Part shown: in pieces, positions 1 to 6,422 of the stretch
Numbering within the stretch: the first letter of the stretch is position 1
How the letters are laid out: each line of letters begins with the position of its first letter
Origin: Kuafuiihalomonas phototrophica
Lineage (GTDB): Bacteria > Myxococcota > Kuafuiibacteriia > Kuafuiibacteriales > Kuafuiibacteriaceae
Direction: 5' to 3'
DNA length: 9,591 nucleotides
Assembly (NCBI GenBank): GCA_031800475.1
Contig: DAPKRQ010000046.1
Location: 1 to 9,591, forward strand
Program-made: the position numbers and the translations under genes
The notes under the pieces: generated by a model
Seen by the model: the letters and a program-made list of their open reading frames with translations, nothing else
Told to the model about the DNA's origin: nothing
The model's database searches: none

Positions 1-555
1 CTTTTCGGGGGCGGGCAGGGTGGCCAGTACCGCGAAGCGCTGGCCCGAAGCCGCCGGACCCGAGCAGTTGGGACCCGGCTCGCAGCCTTCGAATCCGGAA
101 AACAGGATGGCGCTTCGGTTGTTTTCGAGCTCGCGCCCCAGGTCGTTGAATCCCAAAGACGTGAAGCTCGGGGCCGTGTCGTCCTCGGCTTCGAAGCCCT
201 CGAAGAAGTAGGCGCACCGTCCATCTGCGCACACCTCTTGCCCAGCCCCGCACTCGCGCAAGGGACAACCGACGGTGCACACCTGGTTTTCGCAGACGGC
301 GGCCTGAAACCCCGGGTCGATGGCGCACCCGCTCTCGGCCTCGGGGGGCGCGCAGTCGGCGTCGGACAGGCAGGGCAGGCGACAGGTGCCGTTGATGCAG
401 CTGAACCGAGCGAAGCCCTCGTCGATGCAGTCGCGGGTCGTCTCGCAGGACTGGTCGCTGCTCACCGCCACGGCCCGACACGCGTCGTCTTCACCGCACC
501 CGCCGAGGGCCCCGCTCGCGCCCAGGATCAGGGCCCCGACCGCCACCTTGCGCAT
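1..555 (-). CDS. Cys-rich putative lipoprotein, C-terminus cut by window edge
   Basis: The minus-strand frame opens with ATG at 555 and stays open to position 1, so 185 codons are visible and the C-terminus is missing. The first 20 residues form a lipoprotein signal peptide: Arg2-Lys3, a hydrophobic stretch, then a lipobox L17-G18-G19-C20. Acidic residues (GEDD) follow the cysteine. About a hundred residues rich in cysteine come next, with spacings such as SCINGTC, PCLSDADC and VGCPLRECG. This style is common in surface lipoproteins of Myxococcota. Beyond residue 115 the cysteines thin out and a segment beginning YFFEGFE may start a beta-rich domain. The gene starts 31 nt after holA, so it may be co-transcribed with it, although no clear Shine-Dalgarno is visible. 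The function is unknown. The lipoprotein call rests on the signal peptide alone. Confidence 0.8.
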   Translation of the reverse strand, partial: MRKVAVGALILGASGALGGCGEDDACRAVAVSSDQSCETTRDCIDEGFARFSCINGTCRLPCLSDADCAPPEAESGCAIDPGFQAAVCENQVCTVGCPLRECGAGQEVCADGRCAYFFEGFEAEDDTAPSFTSLGFNDLGRELENNRSAILFSGFEGCEPGPNCSGPAASGQRFAVLATLPAPEK

Positions 556-586
556 GGCGGGACGCTATCATGGACCGGGTCTGCCT

Positions 587-1624
587 TCAGCTGCGGGCCT
601 CGTTCGCCGGCATGAGCCGCAGCGCCAAACGCTCGAGCTGGCGCACGTCCCGCAGCCGGCCTCCTTTGAGACCCTGGTCCACGGCCTTGATGGCCGCGTG
701 GGACCGAACCAGGTCCTCGGACGAAAACCGGCCGGCCTGCCGTCGCATCTTGTCGACCAAGAACGGAGGCAGGCCGAGGGCACCGGCCCACGCTTTGGTG
801 GGGGTCCGGGTGTCCAGGAGCTGCCGGGCCCGGATCAGCAACCGAAAGTGCCGGGCGATCAGCGCCAACACCCGAAGCCCCGGTTCCCGCTGATCCACGC
901 AGAGCCGATGGAGGAGCGCGAGCGCCTGGACCCGGTCGCCCTGGCCGATGGCGTCGACCAGATCGAAGACCGACTCCTCCCGCACGCTCACCAGGACCCG
1001 GGAGACATCTTCGGCGCGGATCGCCCGCTCGGAGCCAGGCCCCCGGTAGAGGTCCAACATCTCGAGGGCCCGCACCGCCGCCCCCATATCGGGTCCGACC
1101 AACTCCACCAGCATCCGTACGGCCGCCCCGTCGATCGCGATGCCCATGCCTTTGGCTCGGCGGCGGACGAGGTCGGGCATTTGCGAAGGCTTAGGTCTAG
1201 CGAAACGAACAGCTGCGCCCGTCTTTTGGAACGCTTTGTACACCTTTCCCCGCGCGTCGAATTTGTCGGCCACGAACACCAGGGTGGTGGTTTCGGACGG
1301 ATTCTTCAGGTAGCGAAGCAGAGGCTCCGGTTCGGAAAGGTTCATCTTCTCGGCCTGGCGGACCAAAACCATTCGGCGAGCACTGAAAGCCGGCAGGGTG
1401 AGAGCCGCGTCGATGACCCGAGAGAGCACGGCGTCCTTGCCGGTATGAACCTCGAAGTTGAAGTCCCGCGCATGCTCGGGAACCGAGCGCTCTTTCAAAG
1501 CTCGTACGAACTCGTCGACCAGAAGACGTTCTTCGCCGTCCACTGCATAGACCGGACCAGGCCCCTCCCGCTCGAGCCGTTCGAAAGGATCAGGTCCCGA
1601 CTTGCTCGACCGACGTGGAGGCAT
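587..1624 (-). CDS. holA: DNA polymerase III delta subunit (clamp loader)
   Basis: This 345-residue protein matches the HolA family in length and layout. HolA is the delta subunit of the clamp loader. It opens the beta sliding clamp so that it can be loaded onto primed DNA. Recognisable segments are the N-terminal YAVDGEERLLVDEF (about 26-39), the strand TTTLVFVADKFDARGKVYKAF (about 112-132, quoted in part of the fold), the family hallmark ESVFDLVDAIGQGD (217-230), and LIARHFRLLIRARQLL (255-270) in the C-terminal collar domain. The ATG at 1624 is 12 nt after the mreB stop with no evident Shine-Dalgarno, which suggests translational coupling to mreB. The first 20 residues are basic and Pro/Ser-rich and may be a short disordered tail. 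The family call is confident; contact residues to the clamp were not checked. Confidence 0.93.
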   Translation of the reverse strand: MPPRRSSKSGPDPFERLEREGPGPVYAVDGEERLLVDEFVRALKERSVPEHARDFNFEVHTGKDAVLSRVIDAALTLPAFSARRMVLVRQAEKMNLSEPEPLLRYLKNPSETTTLVFVADKFDARGKVYKAFQKTGAAVRFARPKPSQMPDLVRRRAKGMGIAIDGAAVRMLVELVGPDMGAAVRALEMLDLYRGPGSERAIRAEDVSRVLVSVREESVFDLVDAIGQGDRVQALALLHRLCVDQREPGLRVLALIARHFRLLIRARQLLDTRTPTKAWAGALGLPPFLVDKMRRQAGRFSSEDLVRSHAAIKAVDQGLKGGRLRDVRQLERLALRLMPANEARS

Positions 1625-1636
1625 CGCAAAATCCGT

Positions 1637-2659
1637 TCAAAAGAGCAGGCCCCGGTAACGCTCCAGGTCCTCGAGGACCATGCCCACACCGTTCACCACC
1701 GCCAAGAGTGGGTCCTCGGCGACGACGGCGGGGATGCCGGTCTCTTCGCGCAGGAGCAAGTCCAGGCCGGCCAGCTGAGCGCCGCCTCCCACCAGCACGA
1801 TGCCTCGCTCCGCCAAGTCTGCCGACAGCTCGGGGGGCGTCCGCTCCAGCACCGAATGGGCGGCTTCGGTCATCAACTGCACCGTATCCGACAGGGCCTC
1901 CCGGACATCGGCCGCGGTGATCTTGATCGAGCGGGGTACCCCCGAAACCAGGTCGCGACCCTTGAGCTCCATGTCCGGAAACTCCACGGACGGGTGGACG
2001 TTGCCGAGCTTCATCTTGATCTGCTCGGCAGTGCGCTCTCCGATCAAGATGTTGGAGCGGCGGCGCACGAATTGGATGATCGCTTCGTCGATTTTGTCTC
2101 CGGCGACTTTGAGGGTCCGGTAGGTGACGAGTCCGCCCAGGGAAATGACGGCGATGTCCGTGGTCCCGCCGCCGATGTCGACGATGAGGCTGCCCCGGGC
2201 GTCGAGGACGGGGAGCCCCGCTCCGACCGCGGCCGCCATGGGCTGCTCGATCAGCAGCACTTCGCGCACGCCCGCCGCGATGGCCGCCTCGCGAACGGCC
2301 TTCGTCTCCACGTCGGTGATGCCAGCGGGGATCGAGATCACCAAGCGACTCCAGGTCGGGGTGCGCTTTCGCTGGGCCTTTCGAATGAAATACTTGAGCA
2401 TCGCTTCGGTCACGGCGAAGTCGGCGATGACGCCTTCCCGCATGGGCCGAATCGCTTCGATGTTGCCCGGCGTTCGCCCGAGCATCTGTTTCGCTTCATG
2501 CCCGACCGCCACGACCTTCCGGTTGGAAGACTTGGTGATGGCGACCACGGAGGGTTCGTCCAAAACGATCCCTTGGCCCCGCATGTGAACCAAAGTGTTG
2601 GCGGTCCCCAAGTCGATGGCGATGTCTTGACTGAAGGCGCCGAACAATCGGCTGAACAC
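1637..2659 (-). CDS. mreB: Rod shape-determining protein MreB (bacterial actin)
   Basis: MreB forms ATP-dependent, membrane-bound filaments that organise cell-wall elongation. I chose the GTG at 2659, giving 340 residues, because it places the membrane-binding N-terminal helix (FSRLFGAFSQD) immediately before phosphate-1 motif DIAIDLGTANT (12-22). This matches known MreB N-termini. The frame continues open upstream to 2782, but that stretch has no family resemblance. Other motifs are EQPMAAAVG (138-146), phosphate-2 VDIGGGTTDIAV (160-171), the IGERTAE segment (about 207-213) and the adenosine motif GIVLVGGGAQL (286-296). Gln139 replaces the glutamate that precedes the proline in the MreB proteins I recall, a position reported as catalytic in Caulobacter MreB. 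The gene is followed by holA rather than mreC/mreD, so the usual mre cluster is absent on its downstream side. Identification is secure; the start codon is likely but has only a weak ribosome-binding site. Confidence 0.95.
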   Translation of the reverse strand: MFSRLFGAFSQDIAIDLGTANTLVHMRGQGIVLDEPSVVAITKSSNRKVVAVGHEAKQMLGRTPGNIEAIRPMREGVIADFAVTEAMLKYFIRKAQRKRTPTWSRLVISIPAGITDVETKAVREAAIAAGVREVLLIEQPMAAAVGAGLPVLDARGSLIVDIGGGTTDIAVISLGGLVTYRTLKVAGDKIDEAIIQFVRRRSNILIGERTAEQIKMKLGNVHPSVEFPDMELKGRDLVSGVPRSIKITAADVREALSDTVQLMTEAAHSVLERTPPELSADLAERGIVLVGGGAQLAGLDLLLREETGIPAVVAEDPLLAVVNGVGMVLEDLERYRGLLF

Positions 2660-2820
2660 GGAACGTCGGCTACCAGATTCCCCGTCGGGTGTCCCGCACG
2701 GAAATCCGCGGCCCCGCTGGGTGGGTTTGCTTCGACGAATCGACGGGTCGAGCCACCGGTCCGCCGCGCTGGGACGTCCCATCTGGCCCGACGGCTTCCA
2801 AGGTCTCGCCGAACCGTTTC

Positions 2821-2875
2821 GGGCCGGGGGGACGCCGGCCCCATGTCCGGTGGGGTCCCTCGAACCGAATCGAGG
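2821..2875 (-). other. Two GC-rich hairpins after the TerB-like gene
   Basis: Downstream of the TerB-like stop codon lie two perfect inverted repeats. The first has a 6-bp stem (2858-2863 with 2870-2875) and a 6-nt loop. The second has a 7-bp all-GC stem (2821-2827 with 2835-2841) and a 7-nt loop. Neither is followed by a T-tract on the minus strand, so they are not classical intrinsic terminators. They could be processing sites, 3'-end stabilisers or terminators of a U-less type. The remaining spacer up to mreB (2660-2820) shows nothing I can name apart from the presumed mreB promoter, which I could not locate. Confidence 0.35.
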
Positions 2876-2896
2876 CGCGCCGGTTGGGCACCGGGT

Positions 2897-3373
2897 TCAC
2901 TGCAGCTTTCGCTGGACCTCGCGGAGCGCTTCGACGTTCTTGATGTGGGCCAGGCTCGACAGCAGGTATTCCTTGGTCGCCCCCTTCAGCCGGTCCACGT
3001 CGCCGTCGCTGAGCCCGACGGCCTGGGCCAGGTCGCGGATCACCCGGTCTTCGCGCTCGCCGTACTCGCCGTCGGCATAGGCCAACAGGACCAAACTCTT
3101 CACGAAGATGTCCCGGTGCTCCCCATCTCCACCGAAGAGGGCCTTGGCGCGGGCCGGATCGAAGTCGCCCTTGGCCACCTCTTCCAGCTCCGGGTCTCCG
3201 TCGCGGGAGCAAGATCCGTAGAACTCTCGAATCAGCGACATCTCGCTGTCGTGCACGCCGTCCACCCGCGCGAGGGCCATCATGGCGTGGGTCAGACACT
3301 TCACCTGCTCGAAGTCGATGTGGGTCGGACCAAAGAACTCCGGGGTCATGGCGGGGAAGTAGTCGAACGCCAT
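2897..3373 (-). CDS. TerB-like protein of unknown function
   Basis: A predicted 158-residue soluble protein with two related helical halves that resemble the TerB (tellurite-resistance B) fold. Half one (about 29-51) reads HAMMALARVDGVHDSEMSLI. Half two (about 92-114) reads KSLVLLAYADGEYGERED and continues VIRDL. Each has the small-residue helix, the (V/A)DG turn and downstream acidic residues typical of TerB-like domains, which are often proposed to bind metal. I chose the ATG at 3373. The frame continues open upstream to a GTG at 3484, but that start lies inside the terminator at 3468-3490 and the added residues look like non-coding translation. No Shine-Dalgarno is obvious at either start, and an in-frame ATG eight codons in is another option. 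No other tellurite genes are nearby, so a role in tellurite resistance should not be assumed. Confidence 0.75.
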   Translation of the reverse strand: MAFDYFPAMTPEFFGPTHIDFEQVKCLTHAMMALARVDGVHDSEMSLIREFYGSCSRDGDPELEEVAKGDFDPARAKALFGGDGEHRDIFVKSLVLLAYADGEYGEREDRVIRDLAQAVGLSDGDVDRLKGATKEYLLSSLAHIKNVEALREVQRKLQ

Positions 3374-3467
3374 CGGGGAGGCAAGAGTGGGCGTTCTTCG
3401 GGCCCTCGGGCCGGTTCGGACCGCGGGCTGACGCACGCGCGCCGCCGCGCCGTGAGGGGCAGCGACG

Positions 3468-3490
3468 AAAAAATTTCGGCCCACGGGCCG
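3468..3490 (-). terminator. Intrinsic terminator after the lipoprotein gene
   Basis: On the minus strand a 5-bp all-GC stem (3486-3490 with 3477-3481, loop CGTG) is followed by AAA and then six T residues (3468-3473). It lies about 95 nt beyond the lipoprotein stop. It is the only hairpin with a T-tract that I noticed, in an otherwise GC-rich sequence. It separates the secG-tRNA-lipoprotein side from the TerB-like gene and makes the upstream GTG start of that gene unlikely. The stem is short, so efficiency is uncertain. Confidence 0.65.
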
Positions 3491-3585
3491 GTTCGCCGGA
3501 GGAAACGGAGGACCGAGCGGCGGCGGGGGCCTGGACCGCAGGTCCTGTGGAACGGGTTCCCTGGACCGAATCGGGGCCCGGGGCG

Positions 3586-4626
3586 TCAGCGCTGCACCGG
3601 GTACCGGGCGCCCCGCAAGACGCGGAACTCGATCTCGACCGGGTCCCCACCGCCCATCACCTCGACTTCCTCCACGGTCCGTCCCTCGAATCCGACGTCG
3701 AGGGTCAGGGTGCCGCTCGGGTTTTCATCGAGGAACGCTTCCACGGCCGCAGGGGGCAAGGTGTAGCTGCCGAGGTTGATCGACGCGGTGCAGCGCAACA
3801 CGACGTCCCGTTCGGGGTCATACAGCTCCAGGGCGAAGTTCTGAATCGGTCCGGCCTGGGACTGCCAGGTGAACTGGATTCCGCTTCCGGCTGCCAATTG
3901 CACGGGCTGGTTTTGCACCATGGGCGTCAGTGGCGTGAACGACGGCGGCACATTCACGCTCACGGCTTCCAGGTCCTGCAGTGGGGTGGTTCCGGCGGCG
4001 AGTTCGAACGTCACTGGATCGCCCACGGGCCCAGGCGGAAAGAGGGGATCGGGCAGACTGTCGGGAGCCTCGAGCTCCAGCTCGCCCGTCGTCGAATCCG
4101 GCTCCAACCGCAGGACCGGACCGGCAGGCAGCCGGGCCACCACGCTGTCCACCAGGAACGGCGCCGTCATGCCCGCCGGATCGACCTGCCGGGTCCGAAG
4201 CACGCAGGTGCCCGCCTGAATGTCGGGCAAGGTTTCTTCGGTGCGGGTCACGGTGGCCGAACCCTCGTCCACCAGCGCCGCCTCGACCCGTCCTTCCGAC
4301 CCGCCGCCCGAGGATGTGAAGAACTGGAACAGCACGACCCGGCCGAAGCCCCGGACTTCCGGTGGGCCCCCGTTGCCGCCGTCGCCCCCGTCTCGGCCCC
4401 CGTCTGCCTCGCCGGCGCCGCCATCAGAACCTCCGTCGCCCGGAGCGGGCAGCCGGCGGTCGCGCCCGGTCGGGAGCGGGTCGTCGGGGTCGGGGTCGGG
4501 CCGGCAGGTGTTCCGGATGCAAACCTGACCGAGAGCGCAGTCCTCGTTGCGGGTGCAGTCGTCGGAACAGGCCGAGGTGCCCGCGGCCAGCGCCACCCCG
4601 ACCGCCCCCCACAAAAATCGTTTCAC
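3586..4626 (-). CDS. Putative lipoprotein with Cys-rich head and Gly/Asp linker
   Basis: The frame extends upstream to 4725, but that would overlap the tRNA gene. The GTG at 4626 is the first start that gives a sensible signal peptide, so I use it (346 residues). Residues 1-20 are Lys2-Arg3, a hydrophobic core and the putative lipobox T17-S18-A19-C20. A small Cys cluster follows (C20, C24, C30, C36, C41), then an Asp/Pro stretch and a flexible linker of Asp, Gly and Ala (about 62-88). The remaining 255 residues look like a beta-rich exported domain starting GRVVLFQFFTSSGG, with no family I recognise. The Cys head resembles that of the lipoprotein at the left edge, suggesting the same style of surface protein rather than a shared function. 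It is probably exported by Sec and anchored in the outer membrane. No clear Shine-Dalgarno was found. Confidence 0.8.
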   Translation of the reverse strand: MKRFLWGAVGVALAAGTSACSDDCTRNEDCALGQVCIRNTCRPDPDPDDPLPTGRDRRLPAPGDGGSDGGAGEADGGRDGGDGGNGGPPEVRGFGRVVLFQFFTSSGGGSEGRVEAALVDEGSATVTRTEETLPDIQAGTCVLRTRQVDPAGMTAPFLVDSVVARLPAGPVLRLEPDSTTGELELEAPDSLPDPLFPPGPVGDPVTFELAAGTTPLQDLEAVSVNVPPSFTPLTPMVQNQPVQLAAGSGIQFTWQSQAGPIQNFALELYDPERDVVLRCTASINLGSYTLPPAAVEAFLDENPSGTLTLDVGFEGRTVEEVEVMGGGDPVEIEFRVLRGARYPVQR

Positions 4627-4683
4627 GGGAATGACACTGCCACGGGTGAACGGCTTGGGGCCAGCCCGCCCGGGGCTCGGGGT

Positions 4684-4765
4684 TGCGGCGGGGGAGACTC
4701 GAACTCCCATGCCTTGCGGCGCCACCCCCTCAAGATGGTGTGTCTACCAATTCCACCACCGCCGC
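4684..4765 (-). tRNA. tRNA-Leu (anticodon GAG)
   Basis: An 82-nt class II tRNA folds completely on the minus strand. The acceptor stem is GCGGCGG (4765-4759) with CCGCCGC (4691-4685) and discriminator A at 4684. The D-arm contains GTGGAATTGGTAGACAC. The anticodon stem CCATC/GGTGG encloses the loop TTGAGGG, giving anticodon GAG for CUC and CUU codons. The long variable arm has a GCC/GGC stem typical of tRNA-Leu. The T-arm is GGGAG, TTCGAGT, CTCCC. The 3' CCA is not encoded (AACC follows the acceptor stem), so it must be added after transcription. It lies 47 nt after secG. A short hairpin without a T-tract (4663-4677) follows 6 nt beyond its 3' end, so read-through into the lipoprotein gene is possible. 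Confidence 0.96.
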
Positions 4766-4812
4766 GTGGGACCCGCCGACTATGGGAACCTGCGAGTCCA
4801 AGTCAATGGTCT

Positions 4813-6180
4813 TCAGTTCGGCGAGCTCTCGCTCGTGCCCTCGGTCCCATCGCTGTCGGAGCCGTCGGACTGCGACCCGCCGCCTCCCTCGGACCCGCTT
4901 TTCTCGGAACCCTCGGTTTCGTCACCGGCCGACGCGTCGCCCTCGGACTTCGAAGCCGAACCGGTGCCATCGCTGGAGCCGTCCGTGGACGAAGACCCCG
5001 TGGCCCCGTCGTCCTCCGCGCCATCGGCCCCTTCGGAAGCACCTGCCCGCCCGGTCTCGGTGGCGCCGGTGCCGTCCCCACCGTCCCCTTCGGAGGCTGC
5101 CGGAGGCTCTTCTTGCGCGCTGCCAGAAGCCTCTTCCTTCGCCCCCGAAGCAGAAGGATCCGAAGTCTCTTCGGGAGCGGTCTCACCGGCGGCGCTGGGA
5201 TCCGATTCGGCCGCAGGGGGACCGCCCGCGGCCCCGCCGCCGGAAGCCCTGTCCGGGCCGGCGCTGTCCGGGCCGGCGCTGTCCGGGCCGGCGTTGTCCG
5301 GGCCGGAGCTGTCCGGGCCGGCGCTGTCGGCGCCTTCGCCTTCACCTTCAGTTTGATCGCCCGCCCCAGCAGAAGCGGCTTCGCTGCCGGCGGCCGCACC
5401 GGTCGAGCCGCTGCCGCTGCGCTCGTTCGAAGGCTCGGAACCGTCTTCGTTCGAGCCCTTGGAAGCCGTTTCGCCCGGGTCGCGGGTGCCGGCAGCGTCC
5501 TCGGCGCCATCCCCGGCTGCGGCATCCGTCGCGCCACTGGCCGGGGTGTCTTCCGTGGCGCTCTTTTCAGCAGAAGCACCCACCTCGGACGTTGCGGATT
5601 GCGGTTCGGCCTCGGCGGCGCCTTCGGTCGAACCGACTTCGCCGGGGGACGCCTCGTCGTCCGCGGCAGAACGGGCGGCGGCTCCCGCCTCATCCCTTGC
5701 CGTCCCGGCGGCTCCGGTCTCGGTCTCGGCCGCATCACCCGCCGAAGCCTCGTTGAGCGCCTCCGGGTCCGGGTCGTCTCCCCCGAGGGCCGGCGGCTCC
5801 ATCGCCGGGTCGGCCGGAGGCGGAGCCACCGTCTCGGCGGTTCCGTCATCCACCTGAATGCCTTCCGCGCCCCCCATGCTCGAGGCGGAGCCCGCTCCCT
5901 CGGAGCCCGCCGGCGGCGGTTCCGCATCGACGCCCGCGACCACCGAACGGTCCTGGGACGACACGTAGGACAGCCCCATGCTGCTCAGCATGAAAATGAT
6001 GGCGGCGCCGGTGGTCATGCGAGTCAGAAAGTTGCTCGCTCCCCGGCTTCCGAAGACGTTTACGCTGCCCCCGCCCCCAAAAACCGCGCTGACGCCACCG
6101 CCCCGACCGCTTTGGAGCAAGATGATCGGGAGCATCGCCAGGCAAACGAGGACGTGCAGGATGTACAAGGCCGTGACCAC
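4813..6180 (-). CDS. secG: SecG translocase subunit with long acidic C-terminal extension
   Basis: The first 80 of 455 residues are a standard SecG, the small membrane subunit of the SecYEG export channel. TM1 is about 3-22 (ALYILHVLVCLAMLPIILL) and TM2 about 57-74. The conserved loop between them contains LLQSGRGGG, VFGSRGASNF and LTRMT. I chose the GTG at 6180 because it begins the family-like N-terminus and has AGAGG 10 nt upstream (6191-6195). The open frame continues upstream to 6357 but only through the tandem repeat array. Ordinary SecG is about 110 residues. Here residues 81-455 form a low-complexity tail dominated by Ser, Gly, Ala, Glu and Asp, with only about eleven Lys/Arg and no aromatic residue, Cys or His that I can find. 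It contains a run of DSAGP repeats. By known SecG topology the C-terminus would lie in the periplasm. SecG identity is secure; the role of the tail is unknown. Confidence 0.92.
   Translation of the reverse strand: MVTALYILHVLVCLAMLPIILLQSGRGGGVSAVFGGGGSVNVFGSRGASNFLTRMTTGAAIIFMLSSMGLSYVSSQDRSVVAGVDAEPPPAGSEGAGSASSMGGAEGIQVDDGTAETVAPPPADPAMEPPALGGDDPDPEALNEASAGDAAETETGAAGTARDEAGAAARSAADDEASPGEVGSTEGAAEAEPQSATSEVGASAEKSATEDTPASGATDAAAGDGAEDAAGTRDPGETASKGSNEDGSEPSNERSGSGSTGAAAGSEAASAGAGDQTEGEGEGADSAGPDSSGPDNAGPDSAGPDSAGPDRASGGGAAGGPPAAESDPSAAGETAPEETSDPSASGAKEEASGSAQEEPPAASEGDGGDGTGATETGRAGASEGADGAEDDGATGSSSTDGSSDGTGSASKSEGDASAGDETEGSEKSGSEGGGGSQSDGSDSDGTEGTSESSPN
5249..5338 (-). repeat. 15-bp in-frame tandem repeat inside secG
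   Basis: Five near-identical 15-bp units run from 5249 to 5323 (5249-5263, 5264-5278, 5279-5293, 5294-5308, 5309-5323), and a degenerate sixth extends to 5338. The fourth unit differs at two bases. Each unit encodes Asp-Ser/Asn-Ala/Ser-Gly-Pro, so gain or loss of units keeps the reading frame. The repeat lies in the disordered acidic tail and is a probable site of length variation between strains. Confidence 0.9.
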
Positions 6181-6244
6181 GGGGTTGAAACCTCTGGCCC
6201 AATCGACCGGTCTTGTAAAGCTTCGGACGCCCGCTCCGGGCCCC

Positions 6245-6417
6245 CCGCCCATCCGAACTGGGCCGCCCATCCGAACGGGCCAACCATCCGAACGGGCCGA
6301 CCATCCGAACGGGCCGACCCTCCGACCGGGCCCTCCCACCTGAACGAGCCCGCCCACCCTGGGCCGCCCATTCGAACGAGGCCGCCCATCCGAACGGGGC
6401 CGCAGACCCGAACGGGC
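6245..6417. repeat. 17-bp degenerate tandem repeat array, about ten units
   Basis: The spacer between tpiA and secG is mostly a minisatellite. The plus-strand consensus unit is CCGCCCATCCGAACGGG. Units begin at 6245, 6263, 6280, 6297, 6314, 6331, 6349, 6364, 6382 and 6400. Most are 17 or 18 bp; the 6349 unit is shortened to 15 bp and lacks the CCGAAC core. The 6280 and 6297 units differ at a single position. A 17-bp period is not a multiple of three, so the array is not a coding repeat. It begins 5 bp after the tpiA stop and ends about 65 bp before the secG start, so it would be transcribed in a tpiA-secG mRNA. The 65 bp closest to secG (6181-6244) show only the secG ribosome-binding site. 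Confidence 0.9.
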
Positions 6418-6422
6418 ACCGG

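Noticed and set aside
2660..2782. Longer N-terminus of MreB starting at 2782
   Set aside because: The additional 41 residues are Arg/Pro/Gly-rich and unlike MreB, whose N-terminal amphipathic helix begins at the GTG at 2659.
320..3766. Open frame of 1148 codons on the plus strand
   Set aside because: It lies antisense to holA, mreB and the TerB-like gene, its translation has no family-like segments, and it is Arg/Gly/His-rich as expected from the mirror of GC-rich coding DNA.
4627..4725. Longer N-terminus of the 3586-4626 lipoprotein
   Set aside because: It would overlap the tRNA-Leu gene and bury the signal peptide 33 residues in.
4803..5927. Arg/Pro-rich frame on the minus strand overlapping secG
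   Set aside because: It is an alternative frame of the secG low-complexity tail; the SecG frame is anchored by the conserved core and has a normal start and stop.
6181..6357. N-terminal extension of SecG through the repeat array
   Set aside because: The extra residues are translated 17-bp repeats with no SecG resemblance; the GTG at 6180 begins the family N-terminus and has a ribosome-binding site.
6245..6417. Possible CRISPR array
   Set aside because: Units are 15-18 bp, directly abutting and without unique spacers, and no cas gene is present; this is a tandem repeat.
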